Assembly (NCBI GenBank): GCA_023213395.1
Contig: CM041465.1
Coordinates: 67,153,741 to 67,217,740 of the forward strand
DNA from: Cycas panzhihuaensis
Lineage: Eukaryota; Cycadophyta
Direction: 5' to 3'
DNA: 64,000 bases
The notes under the pieces are model-generated. The model was not told where the DNA came from and made no database searches. It saw only the letters and a list, made by a program, of their open reading frames with translations. The translations under genes were made by a program, and so were the position numbers. Shown one piece after another: positions 24,105-34,839 of this stretch. Each line of letters begins with the position of its first letter. The first letter of the stretch is position 1.

Positions 24105-25300
24105 ATCAAAGAACAGACTCAAGAAATCATTTAATGGAGGCTTATTTGTAGGCTTAGGAAATCATTATATGGCCTAAAGCAATCACTCAGGCAATGGTAT
24201 AAGAAGTTTGATACCTTCATAAAGAGCCAAATTTTAAAAGAAGTAAGTATGATTGTTGTATTTACTTTTAATTCTTAGAAAATAACTTATTTATTATCTT
24301 GGTATTGTATATTGATGGCATGCTGGTTGTAAGCAAGAGCATGGCAAAAATCAACAAGTTAAAGGCTCAATTGGCTAGGACTTTTGATATGAAGGATCTA
24401 GGAGCTACAAAATAAATATTAGGTATGGAGATACATAGAGATGGGAAAAATGGTAAGCTATGGTTACCATAGCAGAAATATGTGGAGAAAGTACTAACCT
24501 GATTTGGTATGGCAAATGTGAAACTAGTGAGTGTCATGTTGGCTTCCCATTTCAAGATTTCTTCGAGTATAAGTCACAGTAATAAAGAAAAAGGGATTAT
24601 ATATCTCTTGTACCTTATGCCAGTGCATTAGGAAATTTGATGTATGCTATGGTATATATAAGGCCTGGCATTTCATATGCAGTTAGTGTAGTTAGCAAGC
24701 TTATGGAAAATCCAAGAAAGAAACATTAGAAAGTAGTGAAATAGATGCTTTGGTATTTGACTGGTACAAGTGACTGTTGCATTACCTTTGGAGGTATAGG
24801 TAATTAGGTTTGCAGATATGTTGATTCAAACTTTGCAAGAGATTTAGATAAAAGAAGGTCTTCTTTGGATTATGAATTTACTCTTACAAATGATTTAGTT
24901 ATTTGGATGTCAAAATTATAGAACATAATTATATTATCAACTACTGAAGCAAAATATGTTGCTATAGCACATGCTTGTAAAGAAGTAATCTGGTTGTAGG
25001 GTCTATTAATTAAGCTTGAAAGCAAACAAGAAAAGATAAAGGTATTTTATAACAATCAAAGTGCCATTTACTTAGCAAAGGATCCAGCTTATCATGGTAG
25101 GAGAAAATATATTGCTCTTAAGTACCATTTTGTTAGATAAGTTATAGAAATAGGTGGAGTGATACTAGAGAAAGTTAATACAAAATAGAATTATGCTAAT
25201 ATGTTCACAAAACTAGTACTATTAGAGAAGTTCAAATGGTGTTTGACTTCTCTTATCTGTAGAATATGTGATGAATGGTCTAAGAAAGGTATTAGGTAAA
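24105..25300 (+). pseudogene. copia reverse transcriptase and RNase H, broken
   Basis: Recognisable copia blocks in order: RLICRLRKSLYGLKQS (about 24,138), LVLYIDGMLVVSK (YIDG at 24,308-24,319), FDMKDLGAT, ILGMEIHRD, then LSTTEAKYVA and CKEVIWL (about 24,930-24,990), NNQSAIYLAKDPAYH (25,050-25,100) and KYHFVR. These are the RT palm and the RNase H domain. The usual YVDDM catalytic pair is YIDGM here: the second Asp is Gly. Several TAA and TAG stops and frame changes mark it as dead. Confidence 0.85.
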
Positions 25301-25319
25301 TTGTTATCAAGGTAGAGTT

Positions 25320-25974
25320 TGTTAGATAATGTGACAATAATGTTTTGAAGGCTAAATTTTGATAGGTTGGTAGCAAAATTTCCCCCCCAAATATCTTTGG
25401 GGTGAATCTAAGGGAGGTGAGAAACCCCTTGGCCAAGGGATGTAGGAGGGCATGAACCCCCCTACAAACAGGAGGTTCAAGGGTGATAGCCCCTAACCCA
25501 AAAAGCTAGCATTAAAAAACATACTAAATTATAAAGAGAATCAGGGTCATTCGCTCAAAATGCCTTAGATTCAATGGTTGAGATTTATGCCTTGTATAAC
25601 TCTCTCATATAATCTGATTTAGGATGTTTTTTCATTATGTTGATGGTGTTCAATGTATTGGATACACTATGAGGAGTTAGGTGGCTGATTATTGTGGCTG
25701 TGAGTATTTTATTACAGATTATGTACATTTCTCCATTCTTTGATAACAAAGATTAATACCTTTCCTGTGTGGATGTTTTCCTAGCATACTACTAGGGTGT
25801 TATCACATTATATCAAGTGTATATATGATGCTTTAACTTTCTAATTCATTTATTGTATTATCTCTAGTTAAAGAACTTGCATGCTAAATTTTAGTTTTAA
25901 TTCATGTAACTAGTTGCAAAATAGTTTAGATCTTAGTGGTAGTTTTTGGTTATTGGGACCTAGTTTACTCAACA
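25320..25974 (+). repeat. copia 3' LTR
   Basis: 655 bp from TGTTAGATAATGTG to ACTCAACA, collinear with the 5' LTR at 51,991-52,621 and, inverted, with 6,946-7,611. It includes a GC-rich block (about 25,380-25,500) with a possible hairpin, GTAGGAGGG-catgaa-CCCCCCTAC, and the phrase GAACTTGCATG near the end. The preceding AAGGTAGAGTTTG is a weak polypurine tract. Confidence 0.88.
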
Positions 25975-26430
25975 AGCACTCTTTACATCTATTTGATAAA
26001 TAGATCATTTGAATTAGGTTGTTAAAGATATAATTAAATGGAATGTAGTTATATTATCCACCGGTGTAAATATTTTATCATAGTTAATTCCTTCCTATTG
26101 TTTAAAACCTCTCACTACAAAATGAGTTTTGTGATGCTAGACTATGCCATTTGGATGAAGTTCTATCTTGTACAACCATCTACAATCAATTCCTTTCTTC
26201 CTAGGTGATAATTTAGTCAACTCCCAAGTATCATTTTTAATAATTGAGTTCATTTCTTCATATGTAACTACTTTCCATGTTTGGTCGTTAACAACTTCCT
26301 CAAATATGGAAGGCTCAAGTGTTTCTAGGACATATGCAATTAAGGCAAAATTTATGAAGTGTATTATTTTTAGAGCCTTTTGATAGTTATAGGAGGAGTA
26401 GGAGCATCCTTCAACAACTATTGAACCCAC
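25975..26430 (-). pseudogene. copia reverse transcriptase, N-terminal part
   Basis: An open frame (26,430-26,137) carries YEEMNSIIKNDTWELTKL then CRWLYKI, the classic copia RT entry (EEM.SI..N.TWEL...W.YKIK). It continues, through stops, with FVVRGFKQ, GINYDKIFTPVDN (usually YDETFAPV) and a final MDVKSA-like block at about 25,990. There it is cut by the plus-strand copia LTR. It contains no catalytic YVDD, which would lie beyond the cut. Confidence 0.85.
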
Positions 26431-26749
26431 TTCGGATATGGTTAAATGCTAGTAGCTTTTACTTAAAGGTCACCAACTAAAATTAGAGGCAAGGTTTGCT
26501 TGCTTATGTTGTTGATGTAGAGGCTATTAGAAATGAGGACAGACCTAGAGTGTAGGAGGATGCTAGTATTGGTGGCTCCTAAATTTATCCAAGAGTCACT
26601 TAAGATGCACCAACTTCATCTATAACTATAACCTAAGGTTGAAGTAGAGTCAGGTATTGTATATCTTCAACAATTGTAAACTTAGTTCCCAACCATGTCA
26701 AACACTTTGTAAGCTTTGTAACTAGGTACATAACTAATTATAATGCATT

Positions 26750-27420
26750 TTAGGTTTTTGTCATTGAGCTTCTTTTTGTTGTCCTTCAGAATAAGTTTAT
26801 ACGATGTGCATTAAAAAATCTTTAAGTGCTACTGTCAATTTCTTACCTAATCAAGCTTCTTTAAGAGTAATATTCCTAACCGTAATCATGATACTTATGT
26901 TGGTTAGGTAAGCACATATATTTATGGCATCAAGCCAAACTTTGGTGGCAAGGTTGGCTACATTAAGCATGGCTTTCTCTTTGTTCACCAATGTTTGGTT
27001 CATCCTTTTGATTATATCATTTTGTTGTGGTCTATGAGGTGCTAGGAATTGGCATTGGATGCCATGTTCCTTATAAAATTTATTAAATTGATTTGAGATA
27101 TACTCACTAATATTATCTGATCTAAAGGTCTTGATTATTATTTCACTTTTATTTTCAATAGTAAATTTGAACTCTTTGAATTTGCCTAGGGCTTAGTACT
27201 TGTTTCTCAAGAAATAAACCCACACTTTCTTTGAGAAGTCATATATGAATATGATAAAATATAAGCTTCCAGTGAATTATTGGGTTGATATAATTCTACA
27301 AATATCTGAGTGGACCAACTCTAAAAGAAATTTTCTCTCTATTCCTTTCTATTTAGGTAAGCCTCACATATGTTATTGTATCTCTTAATTTTAGGTAAAC
27401 CATATACCATTTAGAGCTTA
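26750..27420 (-). pseudogene. copia integrase, broken
   Basis: Blocks in order: LVHSDICRIIS, GSLYFIIFIYDFSKKVWVYF, KFKEFKFTIENKS, TFRSDNISEY, HGIQCQFLAPHRPQQNDIIK and MNQTLVNKEKAMLN. This is the DD35E core of copia integrase. The first Asp region reads IYDFS, RSDN keeps the second Asp, and the Glu of the usual V.ER.N block is Lys (IIKRMN). Stops lie on both sides of the core. Integrase inserts the cDNA into the genome. Confidence 0.8.
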
Positions 27421-28050
27421 GATATAAGGTTCAATCTTTGCATATTTAAATGACCAAGGCGTTAATGCTATAATTAGTCTTTTGAGCTATTTGAGGTGAC
27501 AATGTCCTTTGAATATGAGTATTCATTTGGTTGCTAGATGTAAGGGAACTCATTAACAATTACATCCTTCCCCTTATCAAGTTGAGCTATATTGGCCATT
27601 AAGTAGGATTCATTTTGTGGAGTGGTGGGAAGGGGTACATCATCCAACCTATATAAGTTACCATCTTTATATCCTATGGCCATAAGTCTACATATTGCAT
27701 GATCTATAATTTTATGAACACCCTAACTAAAGAGGACAGTTAGATTCTACTTATCTATTTAGTTGATAGAGAGTAAGTTTATCTTCATTTTTGGTACAAG
27801 GAACACATTATTGATATGGTACCCGATACTAAAATCTTTCAAGGCTATTAGAGCCCTACCAATTTTGGTCAGATCATAAATTAAATTATCACTAAATATA
27901 ACTATTTTGGTATTAATAGGGTAGGTCTCTTCTAATATCTTTTCTAAACCAATCATATGTCTAGTTATATTATAGTCTAAGAGCTAAGAGTTCTCATCAA
28001 GTTGTAAAAGAAGAGTTATAAAGAATAGATTATGGGAGGAGGGATCCTGA
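27420..28050 (-). pseudogene. copia protease and pre-integrase region, broken
   Basis: Near 27,985-27,950 the minus strand reads LLDYNITRHMIG, paralleling WLLDSGATRHMTG of copia proteases. The Ser-Gly after the catalytic Asp have become Tyr-Asn. Downstream, FSIGYHINNVFLVPKMKINLLSIN (given here only by its ends: INNVFLVPK and NLLSIN, 27,830-27,759) matches the usual VLYVP.L..NLLS strand. Confidence 0.7.
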
Positions 28051-28494
28051 TTATTTGCCCATTACCTCCTTATTTATGAATATTTTGTTGATTCCTTTAA
28101 TGTCTATTGGGGAACCACTACCTATTATATGGTCATTCGCTTTGTGTAGCTCTAGGATTCCAATCTTGTTAGTAGAATTGGCCTTTGTGGTTAGAATGAT
28201 AGACATCTTTATAGATAGTAAGTTTATCCATGCTATTGAACAAGGCCTTCTTATTATAAAATAGGGCCTCCTTATTATGGATAAGAGGCTCCTTGAGGAG
28301 GGTATGGTCCTGCTTGTTGATAGCCTTATATCTGTTGAGGGTAGCTTAAACATCCTTGTTGATAAGAGGGTGCTCCTTATTAGTAAAATAAGGTTATTTG
28401 TTGATAATATAGAGGTATTTATGGAAGTTATACCTATATATTTGGCTTCTTTGATTTTCAAAGAATTGTAGATCATCTTAATATCTACTACATT

Positions 28495-29195
28495 CAACAA
28501 CTATATATCTAGTTTTACCACAATATAGATATGTTACATTTATTCTACCTTGCCAGTTCTTCTGAGGTTGAGACTGTGGTTGGGGTTACTGACATGGATT
28601 GGTTGAGGTGCCAACTAGTTATTACTACTACTAAGTTTGCTACTAATATGGCTCTTGAGATATTGTGGGAGTCTAATTGTTCAACTAGATCTTCGTGATG
28701 GCTAAGATGTTGAGCTGCTCTATTGATAGTCTTGCCATTTTCTAAATTATGAGCTATAAAGGTAGGGATTGAGTCAAATGTAGATATAACCTTAAGTCAA
28801 TTGAGTATGTTCTTTTCTTGTATCAAGAGCTCTGTAAAGGTTATGAAGTCCATTTTTAAATAATTATCACGTAGTTTAGAGATAAAAGAGTTATATTCTA
28901 TGAGTAAGATGTTTATGATATTAAAAATTAAATCATGATATAAAGGTAGCTCACCAAGGCTTATCACTTAGTTCCTAATGGTTTTAACTTTAATCAAGTG
29001 GTTGTTGATATTACCAATAAAATACATTACAAATAGGCATACTTTAATGGTTAGGGATTGAGATTCATCCTTTTGCTTGACTTGGTCTTCATCAACTAGG
29101 TGGAGGAAAGATAAGGCAATGTTATCCTTAGCTTTAAAGTTAGCTAAAGCTACAAGATCAGGTGAAATGATTATAGTAGAGTTATTTGGATCCAT
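28495..29195 (-). pseudogene. copia gag with degenerate zinc knuckle, broken
   Basis: The minus strand opens at 29,195 (MDPNNSTIIISPD) and can be followed in pieces to a CCHC-like motif YLYCGKTRYIVVEC (about 28,540-28,498), where the first Cys and the His are lost. Copia gag binds its own RNA through this knuckle. Between the knuckle and the protease lies a Lys/Asn-rich, internally repetitive stretch (28,450-28,100). Confidence 0.6.
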
Positions 29196-29300
29196 TTTAT
29201 GTTTAGAAAGGAGTATGTCACCATTAACATAGGCCCAAAAGTCATTCTTGATAAGTTTTTAACTTATTTTTCTATAGGATAAAATTATTAATACTATTAA

Positions 29301-29834
29301 GTTTAATATTGTTGGATATCAATATTTGTGATGCCATGATTCTAAGTACTTTTGTTTTGTTTTATGTCTTTAAAGGTTGTATAATTAGGTATTAATCTAC
29401 CTATGGAGCTACTAATCTATAATTCTAAATTTTGAGGGTCTCTAAGAAAGTTCTCAGTTACCATCCTACCTAGTAGTGTTTGCCCATAAATCGCAAACCA
29501 GGGACCCAATTAGAATATAAGGAGTATTTTAAAAGTAAAAATTATATTAGAATGAATTAGGAAAATACTTGCATACTATAGTCTTATTCATTAGTACATG
29601 GAAGACATAATAATATATTGATCATCTTCCAAACATTAATCATCATTAATATTTACATTTCACTTCACCAAAATAGTATCAAATTCAATTAAAAGCATAA
29701 TATAATATTCCAAACATTGAATACAATCTCATTTAACAAGCAAATACACCCATGATCAAGTAAATTAATCAATAAGATGGATAGAAATCAATCAAGGGCC
29801 AAATTTTGGTGAAATGCCCTTATCGTTATTAATT
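29301..29834. other. AT-rich DNA with a short palindrome
   Basis: No coding signal. At about 29,489 GTTTGC-ccataaatc-GCAAAC forms a six-base inverted repeat next to CAGGGACCC. A TGTTGGATATCAATATTT at 29,309 resembles the start of the copia LTR at 51,991, but the sequence after it does not. Confidence 0.4.
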
Positions 29835-29928
29835 TATTATATTCATTATATGTTTAATTAATCATGTGATTATATTATATCCTACTTAATTGCACGCTTC
29901 TACATAAAGTATTTCAAAAAATTCAACA
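29835..29928 (+). repeat. LTR end of copia-like family D, copy 3
   Basis: About 94 bp alignable with the end of the LTR at 3,004-3,100 (minus): ATTAATCATG, ATAT.ATATCCTAC, TAATT.CAC, then an A-rich end CAACA. It is followed at once by a Met-tRNA-type primer-binding site. The start of the LTR is not recognisable. Confidence 0.5.
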
Positions 29929-29940
29929 TGATATTAGAGC
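29929..29940 (+). promoter_or_regulatory. degenerate Met-tRNA primer-binding site
   Basis: TGATATTAGAGC, two transitions from TGGTATCAGAGC, directly after the LTR end CAACA. The shared TTAGAG with the site at 2,993-3,003 supports the same family. Confidence 0.5.
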
Positions 29941-31366
29941 TCAGGTTGAGAGCTAAGGTGAAATATAGAGTATATATGAAGATATTAATGAGATGTTAGA
30001 TCAGAGTTGCACATCAAAAGCAAGAAGCGGGTTGATAGAATAGATGAAGAAGACCATGCATATATGGTGATGATCTTAAACATTTAAGAATAATCCATAC
30101 ATTTATTATATAAGTTAGCATTAGAAGTTAGTATTAAAGGTTTATTTAAAGAAAAAAAAAAGTTATGTTAATGATATATAACCAAGATGATTAGGGTATA
30201 ATGAAGTAATAGTCAAAGTTACATATAAATTAAGGGCCTATATATTAATCTAATGGTAATATTTATTTTATGAGTTAATTTATAGATATTTATATGCATA
30301 TAGGTATCTTTTATTTTGAAGCATAAAGTTTATAAAGTTCATCCACAAGAGATCACCCAAGTAAGATTAATCACCTTTGTAAGAGTTAGATGAGAAGTTA
30401 GTACTCTATTAGTAAATATGAAATAGGTAGTAGGACTATAATTTTAATATGTAATAATTTAAAGGCAACATAAGTAAATAGCTTTTGGTGTCAAACTGAA
30501 GTAGGTATAACACTAAGATTTGAGGTATGTTTTTAATTATTATTATATTAAATAGGCATGAGGTGAGGCCTTTAATATGGTATATTGAGGTAATATATAA
30601 GATTATGTTGATACAACCAAATGGTTAATGAAGAATATTTAATAGAGTTTAGTTGAAATTTTAATAAAATAGATATATATGACTCAATTTATGATGTATT
30701 TAATGTCTTAAAAATTAAGGTGTGAAGCATGTAATAACTTTTTAAATATTAGATAGTGATACATACATGTTGTCATAATGAAATTAATCCCCCTAAGGCA
30801 TTTAATACATTTCATATAGTGATTTTCCATCACTAATCAAATGAATTTGATATAGAAAGTTAATGGAATAATAAGGAAAGCACCTAATGATGAACATAAT
30901 CACATAATTTAATGTATAGAATCAATGAATATTAAATGATAGATAAAGATACCACTTGCTTCTTTAAGAGTCTAAAAGCTGGATCACTTTTATTTAAGAG
31001 TTTAAGGATTGGTTGAGTTTTTTATGTTGACTATGTTTTCTCACTTAACGTGAGACATGGAGAAGTCCCATAAGATTTTTTCTTAAAATTAATAATAATG
31101 GTTATAAATTATCCATAAAACTAAGTTTAATATGAAGGAGTTTGTTTGATGTAGCTTTTTTAAATAGAAATTTAATTGTAATATGTAATAAGAGGCATGA
31201 AAATATATTATTATATATTACTTTATTATAACTAGCTTAGTAAGCCAAGTGGTATTCCCTATTCCTAGAGTTAATTAGTTGAGAATTGAATTTGATGAGA
31301 TCGGTTCATAATAAAGCTACAAAGGCATTTAAAAAATTATTAATTGAGATAGCACATATATATCTC
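29941..31366. other. AT-rich DNA, nothing recognised
   Basis: Would be the interior of the family D element that begins at 29,835. I see no gag or pol motif in any frame, so this interior is either non-coding from the start or decayed beyond reading. It ends sharply at the gypsy LTR at 31,367. Confidence 0.5.
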
Positions 31367-34300
31367 TATTTCTTGGCTACTAGGAATGGATATGGACGGC
31401 TCACCTCAAGCAAGAACAGGTATGTGTCTATCCTCACTTTCATTAGCTTTAAGATGTTGTTGGATTGTCCATAAATGCACGTTGCATATTGATTGATTGA
31501 TTATATGATCATTGTGCTTGGCCTACCTGCACATTAATGTTTGCAAAAAATATTCTAGCCTAGGACGACTTGGGATACGTATCCCATGGCATCTTATGAC
31601 CCTCTGCCATGTCTCCACAATAGCTCAAAGTGCTCTTAACTCCCGTAGCATGTCCTTTATCACTCCTTAGTGTAACATGACCCCTTAGCAACCCATTTAG
31701 GCCTAGTTATTACCTTTGTTTGTCACTTGTCCCTCTTTGGGGCCTTGTTGCCACCTGTTTTACGTTCATCATGGCTCCTCTAGGTCCTAAAACACCCTTA
31801 GCACCTCAGCAATGCATTAGTTTACCCTTTAGGGGTCTAGGGCCCCCTTTTTGGGGAGATTTCCAAGCTCCTCCTTTTTGTTCTCTCCTAATTTTGAGTG
31901 CACCACTCCCAAATTTCATGATACCGCTACAAACTCTACGGTATCGCAAAGTTTGCCATGGTGCAACAGTTTAAATTTATTTTCTTGCTTGGCCATGGGC
32001 AATTTCACATTAAATATGAAATTGACACATGGCGTTGAGTTATTTCCTACACAAGGATTACCCTAATCGCCTGTTAGCCTAGGGTTGGGTTTAAAAACCT
32101 AAAATTCACCTCATTCCTCTTCTTCTTCCTCCTCATCACTAAGAAAAATTTCTGAAATGAAGGTTCTCTCCTATTGTACTTGTCCTCCACTCTAGCCATC
32201 ATCCTCCTTAGGGTATAACCTTAAGTTACAGGTCTATGGTAGTAAGATTTGGGACATATCTCCTTTACAAGCACTCCATCAAGGCAGAAGCATTAAGTTT
32301 ATTTGTAGGTCATGCTCTCTCCTTGTGTTGTCATAGGGGTTCTTTAGCACTCCTTCGAGTGAAACTTCCTTCCTCGTCAACACACAAGGTAAACTTGCCT
32401 CAGATCTATTTTTATTAGGTATTTACATGCCTTCACATTCTACTTTTTCTCAAGCATAAGGGTTTTCTTACTTACTTTCCAGTTTGCTAGGTGAAGCTAC
32501 CTCTTATTTATCTATTCTGAAAGGTAAATCCTTCCCTTTCTTAGGCTTATCCCCTTATACCTTAAGGTTTATCTTGGCTCTACTCAAGAAGGTGGAGAGA
32601 AAAGAGTTTAGTGAATAGAGGAAGGAGTTCCAGGTAGGGTTTTGTACCCTTTTGCCATCTCCTCAAGAGTAGCCCCCTACTCTTCATTCCTTTTCCTCTC
32701 CTAATACCTCTCTTGTCCACCTAAAAATCTTTGGGATAGGGATCCTGGTTGGTTGCAACATTAGTAGCACCTTGCAATACCTGCAACTAGCCTCCATAGC
32801 TTCACAAAATCTGGTTTTCAGTAGCAGCTCCTTGATTTACATAGTCTTATCCCTTCTTTTGTAAAATCTTACAAGAGTTGCACATAAAACTTTTGTAACT
32901 TTTACATTTCCTTGTAACTTTTCTGTATACAAAGTTTGTTACTCTTTTACCATTGGAAAAACTTGGTTTCTGTTGAGATTTGCTTGTTTGAGTGCATGGG
33001 AATGTGGAGACAACCCATTAGGAGGGTTAGCCATTTTAAGACTACCCTTCCTTCTTCCTTTCACCTCCCTTTCCCATGATCATTGGAACATATTTATGCA
33101 TAATAACTAAACTAACATTGAACATGGTATTTATTTGGAGGATGTTTGCATGAGGTTACTCTCTCTCTTTTTTTTTTTTCCTTTTGATAAGAATACGTAT
33201 ATACATTTTCTCCCATGCATGCCTAGTGCCCCTTGGGAAAGGATAAACCATTTGTCATGCAGGTTTTACCCCTTTTGGAGCAACTGAAGGCCTTCACAAA
33301 AGGTGTGTATACCTCTCTTATTGTTAATACATTATTTTGAAACTTCATTATAGGCAATCCTTTCTTTTCCCTTTGGTTCTTCCTGCATTTGGATATTGGG
33401 GAAGGTAAGGATACCCTGCTAGTATTTGTGACAAGGAGCATTGAGTGGATGAGCGTTGATCGCAAAGAAAGTGACAAGGCCTCTACACTGACCATCCAAT
33501 TTCTAGGTGCATTTCTTTCTATCCTCTTGGCTTATTCCTTTCCCTATTTTATTCCCAAAAGAAGAAAAAAAGAACAAAAGAAAAGATAGTTTGTGCTTCA
33601 TTATTTGTTGCTTGACTTGTTTAATCATATAGAGGGAAGGGTAACTACTTTGCACAAGTAGGTGACAATCCCCACTTGTTCCATCTTTACCCCCCTCTGT
33701 TGGCTCAAACTCTTGCATTTGCCCAACTCTGAGTGCAGAGGGTCGTAAGTCCCTCTACTCCAAACCTATCCTCTTTCCTATAAACCATTGGGTTGACTTG
33801 CATTAGTCCCTTGCCTCCTCTTCCAATGCTTCCTGCCTACTTGTTTCCTCTTGTGCTTGCAAAAGATAAGGGGAGAGAGGTTAGGAAGAGAGAGAGTTAT
33901 TGTCTTTTATCATTTACTTTCTCTCTTATTCAAATATAAACCAGAAATAACAATATCTCATAGCATTATCCTATCTCATTATATAATGAAAACTAAGAAA
34001 TAGAATACATTGCCTTGTCCCCTACATCTAGATATCTATTTCAGGTGTAGGCATCTTAAGGGCATCCCCCCCCTAAGGTCTTTCTCTTCCCTTTTAGTGA
34101 AGGCTTATTTTTCCTTACCTCCATTTAAGAGTTGGCTTATTTTCAACCCAACTTCCTCTTCTCGTCCACATTACCAGTCACCTATCGCTTGCTTATAGGT
34201 ACTCTCTCCTTTAGTTAGGACCTACCTCTTCCATTCCCTCTCTATGGGAAGGGAGTCACCCATCTCAATCCTCCTTCCTTGGCCATCTATGATAGGAGGG

Positions 34301-34540
34301 TCCCTTGAGGCTACTCAACAAACTAAGGAAGCCTTGTTTGGCCCATCTCGAATTGAGAAGGTGCTCACCTTGAGGGGAAGTTTGTACACCATTTGCGGGT
34401 CCTCAAACATGTATTATGATGTATGGATGCCCTTTGTGGGTAATCGTTTCCCTCACTTCTATAGATCCTTTAGCCCTATGATTGTTGATTGTATCAACTT
34501 AATCTCTTCGTATCTGGTGACCCTTAGAGGTGTGCTTCCA
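31367..34540 (+). repeat. gypsy 5' LTR, copy A (3,174 bp)
   Basis: Starts TATTTCTTGGCTACTAGGAA (TG mutated to TA) and ends GCTTCCA. It is collinear with the LTRs at 45,180 and 55,520. Shared landmarks are the opening, a GGGTTGGGTTTAAAAACC box (32,083-32,100; TATA-like), a GGAGGGTTAGCCATTTTAAG block (about 33,020) and the last 300 bp, including GCCATC, GAGGGCC/GAGGGTCCC and CACCTTGA. The open frames inside (31,720-31,974; 34,244-34,786 and others) are not conserved as proteins in the other LTRs. Confidence 0.88.
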
Positions 34541-34541
34541 T

Positions 34542-34560
34542 TGGCAACCATACTAGAGAC
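34542..34560 (+). promoter_or_regulatory. gypsy primer-binding site, copy A
   Basis: TGGCAACCATACTAGAGAC directly follows the LTR end. Copies B and C read TAGCGACCATACCGGGGAC and TGGCGACCATACTGGGAAC at the same place. The TGGCGAC..(T)CTGGGGA type is used by Tat-like elements, where it is usually matched to a tRNA-Arg; that tRNA assignment is from memory, not from the sequence. Confidence 0.75.
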
Positions 34561-34839
34561 TCGTCATGAAGGGGTCTATCCTAGTCCCTTTTTCTGTTGG
34601 TGCTACTTCTCTTTTGGTAACCCTCTTCAATTTATTCAGCAACCTCCAACATCTGTCATTTTGTCATTCCTTCTTCTTCCAACTCTTAGGAAGAACTTAT
34701 ATGTGATGATTTTCTCATCGTTTATGAAGTGTCCCTTCTTCATTGGAAGACTTTCCTTATTCTCCCCTTGCATTATTAAATTCTGAATCTACCATAGAGG
34801 GATTCCCTTTGGATTAGGTATACCATGCCTATATTTCCA

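Larger units (their letters stand above)
24105..25974 (+). mobile_element. 3' half of a copia element with 3' LTR
   Basis: Begins inside reverse transcriptase and continues through RNase H into a complete 3' LTR (25,320-25,974) of the same family as the solo LTR at 6,946 and the 5' LTR at 51,991. The 5' half (LTR, gag, integrase) is missing. Immediately beyond the LTR, at 25,975, an oppositely oriented copia RT starts in mid-domain, so this element inserted into that one. Confidence 0.85.
25975..29300 (-). mobile_element. minus-strand copia element, 3'-truncated
   Basis: From right to left the minus strand gives gag (about 29,195-28,560), a zinc-knuckle-like motif (about 28,540-28,495), a protease-like motif (about 27,985), the pre-integrase block, integrase (about 27,400-26,750) and the start of reverse transcriptase (26,430-25,975). 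RT breaks off at the LTR of the plus-strand copia in the block normally reading MDVKSAF. No 5' LTR or primer-binding site was found with confidence to the right of gag. Confidence 0.8.

Noticed and set aside
28055-28500. 149-codon minus-strand frame and two overlapping plus-strand frames
   Set aside because: They are out of phase with the copia gag-pol readings on either side and arise from a repetitive stretch; not separate genes.
29309-29928. A full copia LTR beginning TGTTGGATATCAATATTT at 29,309
   Set aside because: The start resembles the LTR at 51,991, but the following 500 bp do not, and the end belongs to a different LTR family. The coincidence is too weak to call one LTR.
34244-34786. 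180-codon open frame on the plus strand
   Set aside because: It spans the end of the gypsy LTR and the primer-binding site. The aligned parts of the other two LTRs are not open in this frame, so it is a chance opening.
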